Shown in pieces: positions 1 through 6,007 of a stretch of DNA of 8,079 nt (positions are counted from its first letter, which is position 1; each line of letters begins with the position of its first letter). Origin of the DNA: an uncultured Eubacteriaceae bacterium (lineage in GTDB: Bacteria > Bacillota > Clostridia > Lachnospirales > CAG-274); the NCBI GenBank assembly GCA_947565475.1, contig CANOGI010000093.1, forward strand, positions 1-8,079, in the 5' to 3' direction. The position numbers and the translations under genes were made by a program. The notes below the pieces were generated by a model. That model did no database searches. It was not told where the DNA came from and was given only the letters and a program-made list of their open reading frames with translations.

Positions 1-434
1 GCATAAGAAAGAGTGGTTTTGGGGAAGCCGGTGATAAAGGCGGAGCCAGCGGCGATTTATATGTCAATATATATGTGACTCCTCACAAGGAGTTTGTAAG
101 AAAAGAAAACAACATATTCCTTGACGTGCCCATTTCGTTTGTTCAGGCGGCGTTAGGCGACGAGCTGACTATAAAAACTATTGACGGCGAGGAAAAATAT
201 ACTCTCAAACCCGGCACGCAGCCTAATGATACCGCGGTTTTAAAAGGCAAGGGCGCTTATAACGTGAGAAACGACAGATACAGGGGCGACCAAATCATTA
301 CTTTTAAGGTCAAGATTCCAACGAAGCTTACGGACAGGCAGAAAGAACTTTTACGCGAGTTTTCCGGCGACGGGACGACAGAGAAAAAAAGCAAAAGTTT
401 CGGTGAGAAAGTAAAGGATTTTTTTAATGAGTGA
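1..434 (+). CDS. dnaJ: Chaperone protein DnaJ, C-terminal part (5' end outside window)
   Basis: The open frame enters from the left edge (first full codon at base 3) and gives 143 residues ending in a TGA stop. It matches the C-terminal substrate-binding half of DnaJ (Hsp40), the cytoplasmic co-chaperone that delivers unfolded clients to DnaK and stimulates its ATPase. Diagnostic stretches are IRKSGFGEAG, GDLYVNIYV, the PISFVQAALGDE block, the KPGTQP turn, LKGKGAYNVRN and the late LTDRQKELLREF helix. The J domain, Gly/Phe linker and zinc-finger repeats would lie upstream, outside the window. The tail is lysine-rich and ends FGEKVKDFFNE, usual for Bacillota. No internal ATG should be taken as the start, because homology begins upstream of it. 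A terminator follows directly, so this is the last gene of its unit, probably the hrcA-grpE-dnaK-dnaJ operon (inferred, not seen). Confidence 0.95.
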   Translation, partial: IRKSGFGEAGDKGGASGDLYVNIYVTPHKEFVRKENNIFLDVPISFVQAALGDELTIKTIDGEEKYTLKPGTQPNDTAVLKGKGAYNVRNDRYRGDQIITFKVKIPTKLTDRQKELLREFSGDGTTEKKSKSFGEKVKDFFNE

Positions 435-488
435 TACAGCCGACAAACTTGTTTAGTTTTAGGCTGTTTGGTCATAAACTGAAATTTT

Positions 489-523
489 AAGGAACAGTTC
501 AATTAAAGAGCTGTTCTTTTTTT
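489..523 (+). terminator. Intrinsic terminator after dnaJ
   Basis: A 9-bp stem (492-500 with 508-516, one G-U pair) with a 7-nt loop is followed by seven T residues at 517-523. This is a classical Rho-independent terminator, about 55 nt downstream of the dnaJ stop. Confidence 0.88.
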
Positions 524-547
524 GCGTACGGGCGGTGGAGCGTTTTT

Positions 548-567
548 AGAGGTTTGGAACCTTTTTT
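548..567 (+). terminator. Second, small terminator-like hairpin
   Basis: A 7-bp stem with one G-U pair (548-554 with 558-564), loop TGG, runs into a T tract to 567. It lies 25 nt past the main dnaJ terminator and may be a back-up that insulates the blaI promoter. The stem is short, so this is less certain. Confidence 0.5.
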
Positions 568-620
568 GATTAAGAAAAGTTTTCATTAACTATATTTTTG
601 CAGAATTTACGTTAAAGTAC

Positions 621-722
621 TTGACAAACGGGGTCGATTGTTATAGACTTATAGTGAGGTTTATACTAATAGACCTAAAGAGGTTTTAAAAAGTGGATAC
701 TGTGCTATATTCAATAAGTCTA
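621..722 (+). promoter_or_regulatory. Promoter and candidate operators of the blaI-like operon
   Basis: A consensus -35 TTGACA lies at 621-626. The best-spaced -10 is TAGACT at 644-649 (17-bp spacer, 4 of 6 matches), about 95 nt before the repressor start codon. The -10 region is full of repeats. TTATAG occurs twice (641-646, 649-654). TAGACTTAT at 644-652 has an exact inverted copy ATAAGTCTA at 714-722. An imperfect inverted repeat spans 658-675 (GGTTTAT/ATAGACC). BlaI-family repressors bind short dyads in their own promoters, so autoregulation here is expected, but which repeat is the operator is inference. The rest of 568-745 shows no coding potential. Confidence 0.55.
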
Positions 723-745
723 AGCTAAACGAAAGGAGAGGTATA

Positions 746-1105
746 ATGGATTATTTAAGGCTTTGCGACAGTGATTACAGATTTATGACGGTTATTTGGG
801 AAAACGCCCCCATAAACTCAGGCGAGGTTGTTAAACTTTGCGCGGAAAAACTCGGCTGGAAGAAGTCCACCACGTATACCGTCATAAAAAAAATGTGTGA
901 GAAAGGATATATAGTTAATGAAAACGCTGTTATATCGGTTTTAATTCCCAAAGAAAAGGTTCAGACCGACGAAACTGAGTATTTTGTTGAGAGAACTTTC
1001 GGAGGGTCTTTGTCTCATCTAATCGCCGCTTTTTTGGGCGGTAAAAAAATTACGCGCGGGGAAGCGGAAAAACTTAAAAAGTTAATTGACGAACATAAAG
1101 AGTAG
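746..1105 (+). CDS. BlaI/MecI/CopY-family transcriptional repressor
   Basis: This 119-residue protein has the size and layout of BlaI/MecI repressors, cytoplasmic dimers that block a target operon until cleaved or released. The N-terminal winged helix-turn-helix covers about residues 5-75. DSDYRFMTVIWENAPINSGEVV matches the family opening (an acidic start, then the hydrophobic core with the invariant W18), and WKKSTTYTVIKKMCEKGYI at 38-56 is the recognition helix region. The C-terminal part (about 85-119) is a short dimerisation helix pair containing the segment where BlaI proteins are normally cleaved. The start is fixed by AGGAGAGG a few bases upstream. The stop lies 12 nt before the next gene, an M56 protease, so the two form a sensor/repressor pair. 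No beta-lactamase or PBP2a gene is in the window, so the regulated target is unknown and a bla or mec symbol is not justified. Confidence 0.9.
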   Translation: MDYLRLCDSDYRFMTVIWENAPINSGEVVKLCAEKLGWKKSTTYTVIKKMCEKGYIVNENAVISVLIPKEKVQTDETEYFVERTFGGSLSHLIAAFLGGKKITRGEAEKLKKLIDEHKE

Positions 1106-1117
1106 GGAGGAAAAATT

Positions 1118-2968
1118 ATGGAGCTAAGCGGTATTTTTATAAAAGTTTTTAATATGAGTATTACGGCGTCTTACGTAATAGCTGTGGTTATGGCGGTTAG
1201 GTTTTTTATAGGCAGGTTCCCCAAAAAGTACTCATACGCCTTATGGAGTATTGTGGGTCTGCGCCTTATATTTCCTTTTTCCGTATCGTCAGTATTCAGT
1301 TTTTTCAATTTAAGTTTTTTTGACGGTATAAACTCCTCGGGGGGACAGGAATATGTGCCTTTAGATATTGGGTTCGCCCATACCCCAGTGGTTAATTTGG
1401 GAATAAAACCGATAAACAACGCCGTTAACTCGATGCTGCCTTTAGCCGAGGCTGAAAGCAGTGTGAATCCTATGCAGCTTTTGACATTTGGTATTTCCGT
1501 TATATGGATTATGGGAATAATATTTATTTTGGGCTATGAGATGTTTTTGTTCTTACGTACGAAAAGGCTTGTGAGACAGGCGGTTTTTTATAAAGATAAT
1601 ATTTATGAGTGTGACAATATACCGACTCCCTTTGTCACGGGAATTGTAAAACCTAAAATTTATATTCCTTTCCGTCTGAGCGAGGAGGAGCTTTCTTATA
1701 TTTTGTGCCACGAGAAATATCACATAAAAAGATATGACAATATTGTAAAGATTATAGCGTCCTTGATTACCGTTGTATATTGGTTTAACCCTTTTATCTG
1801 GGTGGCATACTTTTACATGAACAGGGATATGGAGATGAGTTGTGACGAGAAAGTGATTTCACAAATGGGAAACGGCGTTATAAAAGATTACAGTATGTCT
1901 TTACTCTCTTTCGCCTCTAACCGTAGGCGCATACCTCTTGGCCCTCTTGCTTTCGGCGAGTCGTCCGTCGGAAAAAGGATTAAAAATGTTTTAAGTTTTA
2001 AAAAACCCAAAGTATGGATTAGTGTTTTTGGTATTATGACGGTTATAATAATTGGCGGTGTTTGTCTGACAGACGGAAAAGAAACAGCGGAAGCCTCTGA
2101 TATGTTTAGTAAGGTGAATGAGACTATAGAATCTTTCGGCTCTTTTGAGGGAACGCATGAGACAGGGAAAATTTTTGATACGTTTAATGGGGTAAATGAA
2201 ATGATAGAGGTTTTTGGTTCGCATAGTGAAGATGAGGCGGTTTTTATAGAGGAAAGCGCTGAGGCGTGGAGGGAAAGAAATATAAAAGCGTGGGCGGAGG
2301 CTTTTTGCGGAAGAGACGGAAAGAAGATTATTTCAATGGCTTCTGATGAGTGTATCGAGAGTATGAAAGAGTCCGTTAATTTTGACACGGAGTATCCTTC
2401 TTTCGGCTGGTCGAGTCCATGGCCTTTTGGCTGGTCACATGGATTTTTTGAGAAAGAGGATAACCAATACAGAATTGTGTATACAGACGATAATTCGGCG
2501 GAAATACTTTATTATGCTGTGGTTTCCGACCCCCATATTTTTGTGTGGCGGGAAAGTCTGACTTTTAAGAGTGATGATAGCCGTTTTGTCGTGACATCGG
2601 AAAAAATTAAGTTTCTTGACTCAATATCTTCAGGAAATGATTTTTTTAAGGCGTATCCAGACGGGATAAATGAAACACCCATAGATTACGCCGCAAACGG
2701 AATGGGGGAAGATTTAAACAGAAATGTTAAAAACACCAGAGACAGCGGCATTGATGTTTATGGTGAGCTTTTTAAGCCGGACACGGCGGCGTTATATATA
2801 CTTAATATTTCTGATGAGGATGTGGATACTAAGATAAGTATGGAACAGGGGGAGTGTTATGTGACAGTTGTATTTAAAGAAGACGGGCTTACGCTTAAAA
2901 TACTTATGACAAGACCTTACGGAGAAGACGGTATCTGGCTTCCTAAGTTAATTGTAAAAGACCTATAG
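1118..2968 (+). CDS. BlaR1-like M56 membrane metallopeptidase sensor
   Basis: This 616-residue integral membrane protein is of the M56 (BlaR1/MecR1) family. In studied members an extracellular domain senses a ligand and activates a cytoplasmic zinc protease that inactivates the partner repressor. Hydrophobic segments lie near residues 8-30, 40-62, 120-147, 210-234 and 299-317. The zinc motif HEKYH is at 198-202 (H198, E199, H202), and the third ligand is probably E239 in NRDMEMSCDE, typical of the family. After the last membrane segment come about 300 extracellular residues. These lack the SxxK/KTG pattern of the BlaR1 penicillin-binding sensor; residues 380-500 (EESAEAWRERNIKAWAEAF onward) look like an NTF2-like small domain (inferred). 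A diverged internal repeat, FSKVNETIESFGS at 330-342 and FNGVNEMIEVFGS at 356-368, links membrane and sensor. GGGAGG precedes the start; the gene is co-transcribed with the repressor. The signal sensed is unknown. Confidence 0.9.
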   Translation: MELSGIFIKVFNMSITASYVIAVVMAVRFFIGRFPKKYSYALWSIVGLRLIFPFSVSSVFSFFNLSFFDGINSSGGQEYVPLDIGFAHTPVVNLGIKPINNAVNSMLPLAEAESSVNPMQLLTFGISVIWIMGIIFILGYEMFLFLRTKRLVRQAVFYKDNIYECDNIPTPFVTGIVKPKIYIPFRLSEEELSYILCHEKYHIKRYDNIVKIIASLITVVYWFNPFIWVAYFYMNRDMEMSCDEKVISQMGNGVIKDYSMSLLSFASNRRRIPLGPLAFGESSVGKRIKNVLSFKKPKVWISVFGIMTVIIIGGVCLTDGKETAEASDMFSKVNETIESFGSFEGTHETGKIFDTFNGVNEMIEVFGSHSEDEAVFIEESAEAWRERNIKAWAEAFCGRDGKKIISMASDECIESMKESVNFDTEYPSFGWSSPWPFGWSHGFFEKEDNQYRIVYTDDNSAEILYYAVVSDPHIFVWRESLTFKSDDSRFVVTSEKIKFLDSISSGNDFFKAYPDGINETPIDYAANGMGEDLNRNVKNTRDSGIDVYGELFKPDTAALYILNISDEDVDTKISMEQGECYVTVVFKEDGLTLKILMTRPYGEDGIWLPKLIVKDL

Positions 2969-2972
2969 GCGG

Positions 2973-3027
2973 TTATCGCTTGGTTTAAATAGCAACTTAA
3001 TATATTAGGCTTTTTTCAAAGCGATAA
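2973..3027 (+). terminator. Candidate terminator region after the M56 gene
   Basis: A 9-bp inverted repeat TTATCGCTT (2973-2981) / AAGCGATAA (3019-3027) encloses a weaker hairpin (2991-3011, built on the palindrome TAATATATTA) that runs into six T residues at 3011-3016. The inner hairpin with its T tract is the likely terminator; bulges make it weak on paper. The position just after the stop supports the call. Confidence 0.42.
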
Positions 3028-3046
3028 AATTATATCATTTCTTTAT

Positions 3047-3058
3047 TAGACTGGTCTA
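3047..3058. promoter_or_regulatory. TAGAC-N2-GTCTA dyad
   Basis: This is a 12-bp perfect dyad (5 + 2 + 5). A -10-like TATAAT lies 10 bp to the right (3068-3073) on the + strand and another to the left (3029-3034) on the - strand, but neither has a convincing -35 box. The half-site TAGAC also occurs at 644-648 and 670-674, and GTCTA at 718-722, all in the blaI-like promoter region. It could therefore be another binding site for the same repressor. The size resembles BlaI/CopY operators; chance occurrence in AT-rich DNA cannot be excluded. Confidence 0.25.
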
Positions 3059-3123
3059 TTATCTTGATATAATATAAACGATTAATATTTTATGGGTTTG
3101 GCTAATATTTTCCTCTTCATTGT

Positions 3124-3332
3124 TATAGTCAAATCACTTAAAAAACGAACAAGTTCGGCGGATAAAAATCACTTTTGTCGCGTTATCGTCAGCCGGCATA
3201 GGCTCCTAACTATGCTCTCCTTCCCAGGACGCATGGGCGAGCAGTAAAGCGAAGCTTTACGACCAGCCTCTGCCTCGCGAAAATAATTTTTATCCCGCCT
3301 TCTTTTGCTCTTTTTCAAGTGATTTGACTATA
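3124..3332. mobile_element. MITE-like inverted-repeat element, family 1, long copy (209 bp)
   Basis: The ends are inverted copies: TATAGTCAAATCACTT at 3124-3139 and AAGTGATTTGACTATA at 3317-3332. With small gaps the arms stay complementary inward through the GGCGG and GATAAAAAT blocks to CGCG at about 3179 and 3276. The interior, about 100 bp, has no credible gene but holds two perfect hairpins: GCATAG/CTATGC (3196-3215) and GTAAAGC-GAA-GCTTTAC (3244-3260). Both ends can be read as TA duplications flanking TAGTC...GACTA, as in MITEs mobilised by IS630/mariner-type transposases (inference). It sits between two convergent genes and, as a large hairpin, may also stop transcripts from both sides. 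A short relative lies at 5189-5282. Confidence 0.8.
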
Positions 3333-3367
3333 TCTTGAGTTTAGAGCAGTCTTTGACAGGTTTATTT

Positions 3368-4177
3368 TTATTCACCATAAATAGGAATTTTAAACATTGA
3401 TTTATTTCCGACATAGCTGTATTCAAATTGGGGGATCTCGTTTACGTCGGGAATTATTGTGTTGGGGTTAAAGAAAAACATTATGCCATCGGGTGAGAGA
3501 TACCATTTTAGATTATTCATATTGTTTGAGATTTCTTCCTCCGTAAAATCGGTTTTTCCTTTGAAAATTTCTTTGTTTCCCGATAGTTCCGTTTTAAAAC
3601 CATTTCTAAGGATTTTTACAAGTCCGAGATTTTTAGCCTCAAAAACGTCGGAAAGAGCGTATTCCTTTCCTGTTTCTATATTGTATGTCCTGCCCTCGGA
3701 GTAATATGTCCTTGATGTTCCGCCTGTGTAATTCTCCTCAGTTTTTAAAAAAGACATTATATTGCCGCCGGTGTACTGAAGAGCGTAGTTTACAGTGGAA
3801 GAGTGAGGGTAAAATTCCTTATTGTCTCCCGCGGCTGCTTTAGCTGTGGATTTAGCTTTTTCTACAGAGCCGTTTCCTTTTATCTCGGATAAAAAGTTTT
3901 CCGCCTCTGTCTTGAATTTCTCATTCAGCTCTTTTACGGCGTCGTCTTTTTTAACGGAGTTTATTATGGGATAGGTATAAGAAATTGTGTATATTAAAGT
4001 TCCGTCATCGTCTGTTATTTTTTCCGTGAGGGTCTCAACCCTCGCCGTATAGGCGGGAAGTTCTGTATGCCCCTTTGAGGCGGGTTTGTCTGATGTTTCG
4101 CAACCGACTACCAAAGCGGTTATAATTAAAATTTTAAGCGCTGTCACTATATATCGAAGAGTATTTTTTTTAGTCAT
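3368..4177 (-). CDS. Lipoprotein with DUF4163/DUF3298 (RsiV/PdaC-like) domain
   Basis: This is a 269-residue exported protein. The N terminus has basic residues, a hydrophobic segment at about 9-25 and a lipobox ending VVGC, so Cys26 is the predicted lipidated residue and the protein is anchored outside the membrane. Residues 45-140 (ETLTEKITDDDGTLIYTISYTYPII...) fit the DUF4163 part. Residues 150-255 (NYTGGTSRTYYSEGRTYNIETGKEYALSDVF and the late LKWYLSPDGIMFFFNPNTI) fit DUF3298. This pair occurs in the lysozyme-sensing anti-sigma factor RsiV and the peptidoglycan deacetylase PdaC of Bacillus. Here there is neither a cytoplasmic anti-sigma part nor a deacetylase domain, so it is probably a free envelope-binding lipoprotein (inference). 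The start is fixed by a perfect AAGGAGGT upstream; the ATG overlaps the previous gene's stop by 4 nt (ATGA), indicating translational coupling. Confidence 0.85.
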   Translation of the reverse strand: MTKKNTLRYIVTALKILIITALVVGCETSDKPASKGHTELPAYTARVETLTEKITDDDGTLIYTISYTYPIINSVKKDDAVKELNEKFKTEAENFLSEIKGNGSVEKAKSTAKAAAGDNKEFYPHSSTVNYALQYTGGNIMSFLKTEENYTGGTSRTYYSEGRTYNIETGKEYALSDVFEAKNLGLVKILRNGFKTELSGNKEIFKGKTDFTEEEISNNMNNLKWYLSPDGIMFFFNPNTIIPDVNEIPQFEYSYVGNKSMFKIPIYGE

Positions 4178-5085
4178 TTCTTACCTCCTTGTAAGATTTC
4201 GGCGGACTGTAAAGAGAGTTTTTCGTTAATTGTGTTTAACACAAGCTTTTTGTTCGCCGACCATTTAGGCTCTATCAATATTTTTTTTGGCCCGTCTCCT
4301 GTTATTCTATGGATTACTATATCTTTCGGAAGTACGGATATGGCGGCGGCCACAAGGGAACTGTATTCCTCAAGAGTCAATACTTTAAAAGGCTTTTTCT
4401 CATAAATCTCGCCTAATTTTGTTCCTTTAAGTATATGAAGAAGCTGTATTTTTATTCCTTTTATTCCGCTTTCCGCCGCGTATTTTACTGAGTTTATCAT
4501 ATCTGTCTCGGTTTCTTCTGGAAGTCCGAAAATTATATGACAAACTACGTCGATATTGATTTTATTTAACAGTTCCATCGCTTTTTTAAAATCGTCGTTT
4601 GGATAACATCGATTTATATATTCCGCCGTTTTCTCATTTGACGTTTGAAGTCCGAGCTCTACGGTCACATATAATTTTTGACTTAACTCTAAAAGAAGCG
4701 GAAGCAAATCCTCCGTTACGCAATCAGGGCGGGTAGCTATTGATATTCCGACGACGTTTTCAAGGCTTGCCGCCTGAGTGAACATTTTTCTTAATTTTTC
4801 TATAGGAGCGTAAGTATTGGTAAATGATTGAAAGTATATCATATATTTTCCATTTTTCCATTTTTTATGCATTATCTCTCTCATTATGTCAAATTGCTCT
4901 GGTATTGGGGTATCGGGCGGACACAGAAAATCCCCGGAACCTTTTTCCGAGCAGAATACGCACCCTCCGACGCCTTTACTTCCGTCTCGGTTAGGACAAG
5001 TGAAGCCACCGTTTATCGGTATTTTTATTATTTTACATCCGAATTTCTCTTTAAAAAAGTCATTCGCGGTTATATACGCCGCCAT
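4174..5085 (-). CDS. TIGR01212-family radical SAM protein (YtqA/YhcC-like)
   Basis: This 303-residue cytoplasmic iron-sulfur enzyme is of the YtqA/YhcC group; the length is normal. The diagnostic N-terminal block is INGGFTCPNRDGSKGVGGCVFC, in which C30, C42 and C45 (Cx11CxxC spacing) should hold the SAM-cleaving 4Fe-4S cluster. Further family signatures are YMIYFQSFTNTYAP (81-94), GISIATRPDCV (113-123), TVELGLQTSNEKT (141-153), HIIFGLPEETETDM (183-196) and the HILKGTKLGEIYE stretch. The family is Elp3-like in its core but lacks an acetyltransferase domain, and I know of no firmly established reaction, so none is given. The start ATG has GGTGAG upstream and a near-consensus promoter further up. 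It is the first gene of a two-gene unit with the overlapping lipoprotein gene. Confidence 0.92.
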   Translation of the reverse strand: MAAYITANDFFKEKFGCKIIKIPINGGFTCPNRDGSKGVGGCVFCSEKGSGDFLCPPDTPIPEQFDIMREIMHKKWKNGKYMIYFQSFTNTYAPIEKLRKMFTQAASLENVVGISIATRPDCVTEDLLPLLLELSQKLYVTVELGLQTSNEKTAEYINRCYPNDDFKKAMELLNKINIDVVCHIIFGLPEETETDMINSVKYAAESGIKGIKIQLLHILKGTKLGEIYEKKPFKVLTLEEYSSLVAAAISVLPKDIVIHRITGDGPKKILIEPKWSANKKLVLNTINEKLSLQSAEILQGGKK

Positions 5086-5157
5086 TTTCTCACCAGCCTT
5101 TTATTCGGCAGTATTTTTATAAGTCAATCAATTTTGACTATATCATTAAACAGATTT

Positions 5158-5186
5158 ATTATAACATACAATATACATATTTGCAA
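5158..5186 (-). promoter_or_regulatory. Promoter of the radical SAM-lipoprotein operon
   Basis: On the minus strand, -35 TTGCAA (5186-5181) is followed after exactly 17 bp by a perfect -10 TATAAT (5163-5158). Transcription would start near 5151, leaving a 5' leader of about 65 nt. The leader contains the short inverted repeat AGTCAA/TTGACT (5122-5139). The -35 box lies 2 bp from the end of a family 1 repeat element, so any activator site upstream has been replaced by element DNA. Confidence 0.75.
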
Positions 5187-5188
5187 AT

Positions 5189-5282
5189 TATAGTCAACCC
5201 ACTTGAAAAATGAACAAGTTAGGCGGCAAAAATAATTTTTATCTCGCCTCATTTTGCTTATTTTCAAGTGGGTTTGACTATA
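5189..5282. mobile_element. MITE-like inverted-repeat element, family 1, short copy (94 bp)
   Basis: This is an almost complete hairpin. The left arm TATAGTCAACCCACTTG (5189-5205) mirrors the right end CAAGTGGGTTTGACTATA (5265-5282) with one base missing. The arms continue through GGCGG and AAAAAT blocks to the centre at about 5235. It shares the TATAGTCAA ends, the CACTTGAAAA-like block, GAACAAGTT and GGCGG with the long copy at 3124-3332 but lacks the 100-bp hairpin interior. The termini again read TA-TAGTC...GACTA-TA. It has no coding capacity. It lies between the divergent operon promoter (minus) and the RNA-region promoter (plus). Bases 5283-5424 to its right show no gene or clear signal. 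Confidence 0.82.
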
Positions 5283-5424
5283 TAGTAATTCGAGAGATTT
5301 TAGGCGAGAGACAAAAGATATGTATATTATTTCATTGTTTCACTATAATTGACTGTAATCGACTTTTTCGCGTTAATAGCCGAATTTCGCCGAAAAACCC
5401 TTAATGATTTTTGAAAGAAAATTG

Positions 5425-5453
5425 TTGACATTTTATTATTTACGGGGTATACT
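5425..5453 (+). promoter_or_regulatory. Strong sigma-A-type promoter of the RNA region
   Basis: TTGACA (5425-5430), a 17-bp spacer and TATACT (5448-5453) make the best promoter in the window. Transcription would start near 5460. No protein gene follows for 900 bases, so it must drive stable RNA: the structured segment at 5460-5605, the SRP RNA, or both as one precursor. Confidence 0.85.
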
Positions 5454-5459
5454 TATTAT

Positions 5460-5605
5460 GCGTTGATTTCTTAATCAAGCTTGTACTACAGCAATTCCAG
5501 AATAAACAGAGGAAAGAAAAAAATATTGAATAAAATGATTTTTTTCTATCTTTACCGGAATTGCGTAATCTGAACTGACAATACTTAGATTGGTATGTTT
5601 ATTTT
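5460..5605 (+). ncRNA. Structured RNA candidate between promoter and SRP RNA (unassigned)
   Basis: Starting at the predicted transcription start, this stretch can fold into a long irregular hairpin. The closing helix pairs AATC-AAG-TTGT (about 5473-5484) with ACAA-CTT-GATT (about 5578-5592), with small bulges. An asymmetric open region follows (5485-5490 against 5565-5577). Then come a perfect 8-bp stem GCAATTCC/GGAATTGC (5491-5498/5557-5564) and a perfect 10-bp apical stem AGAAAAAAAT/ATTTTTTTCT (5515-5524/5538-5547). A T-rich run (5598-5612) follows the closing helix. A small separate hairpin TTGATT/AATCAA (5463-5478) competes with it. The rod with a central bubble recalls 6S RNA but is shorter than usual, and no family sequence was recognised. 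It may instead be the 5' leader of an SRP RNA precursor. No credible ORF exists here. Confidence 0.4.
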
Positions 5606-5623
5606 TTATTTTGTTAGAAAGTT

Positions 5624-5893
5624 TCTCGTGATAGCCGGGGAAGTAGCGGCGCCCTGTATCCACAATCCGCTATAGTGGAGGTGACGTCTGCTTTAGGCTT
5701 TCTTATTTTATAGTCTGCCCTTTGAGAGGGGCGCTGACGGCTGAGTCTCGCGCAACGGGAATTTGTGAACCGTGTCAGGTCTTGACGGAAGCAGCACTAA
5801 GCAAACACTCTCGTGTGCCGCGAGGGCGCTTAGCCTGAGCCTTTTCTCATTGGTAACGTATAGGGTAAGATTGTCGACAGCAGATTCACGGGA
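5624..5893 (+). ncRNA. ffs: Signal recognition particle RNA, large (Alu-containing) form
   Basis: This is the RNA scaffold of SRP, which with Ffh targets nascent membrane and secreted proteins to the translocon. About 270 nt matches the Bacillus scRNA type. The 5' Alu part is recognisable by AGCCGGGGAAGTAGCGG and GCCCTGTATCC (5633-5662). The S domain contains GCGCAACGGGAATTTGTGAACC and the helix 8 motif GTCAGGTC...GGAAGCAGC (5774-5794), which binds the Ffh M domain. The apical tetraloop there is TGAC, closed by T and G, fitting the URRC class rather than GGAA. The 5' TCTCGTGA (5624-5631) pairs with 3' TCACGGGA (5886-5893), setting the ends; a further AT-rich extension (5614-5621 with 5894-5901) could form in a precursor. 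The exact ends are inferred. It lies upstream of dnaX, a common Bacillota arrangement. Confidence 0.95.
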
Positions 5894-5937
5894 TTTTTTA
5901 ATATATTAAAGCGGGCGTTTTTAAACGGCGTTCGCCT

Positions 5938-6005
5938 TGAGTGTTTTTGAGTGACAAAAATACTAATAGTTTTTTTACAAGGGGTCGTTTTTACGGGCCT
6001 TTTTT
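5938..6005 (+). terminator. Two candidate terminators of the SRP RNA transcript
   Basis: The first hairpin pairs AGTGTTTTTG (5940-5949) with CAAAAATACT (5955-5964, one G-U), with seven T residues at 5970-5976 after a 5-nt gap. The second pairs AAGG-TCGT (5979-5988) with ACGG-CCTT (5993-6001) across a small internal bulge and runs straight into T6 at 6000-6005. The second has the more usual form. Either would end a transcript 80-110 nt beyond the mature SRP RNA, which fits a precursor that is trimmed. Bases 5902-5937 hold only a short CGTTT/AAACG hairpin. Confidence 0.5.
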
Positions 6006-6007
6006 AC

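Noticed and set aside
1888..2388. 166-codon minus-strand ORF inside the M56 gene
   Set aside because: It is antisense to a well-supported coding frame, of low-complexity composition, without a plausible start signal: a shadow frame.
3092..3247. 51-codon plus-strand ORF after the TATAAT at 3068
   Set aside because: It has no Shine-Dalgarno site and runs half its length into the inverted-repeat element; the sequence does not look like a protein.
5210..5404. 64-codon plus-strand ORF
   Set aside because: It starts within the short inverted-repeat element, lacks a ribosome site and ends in non-coding AT-rich sequence.
5475..5663. 62-codon minus-strand ORF
   Set aside because: It runs through the SRP RNA 5' domain and the structured RNA candidate, has no ribosome site and has no recognisable protein features.
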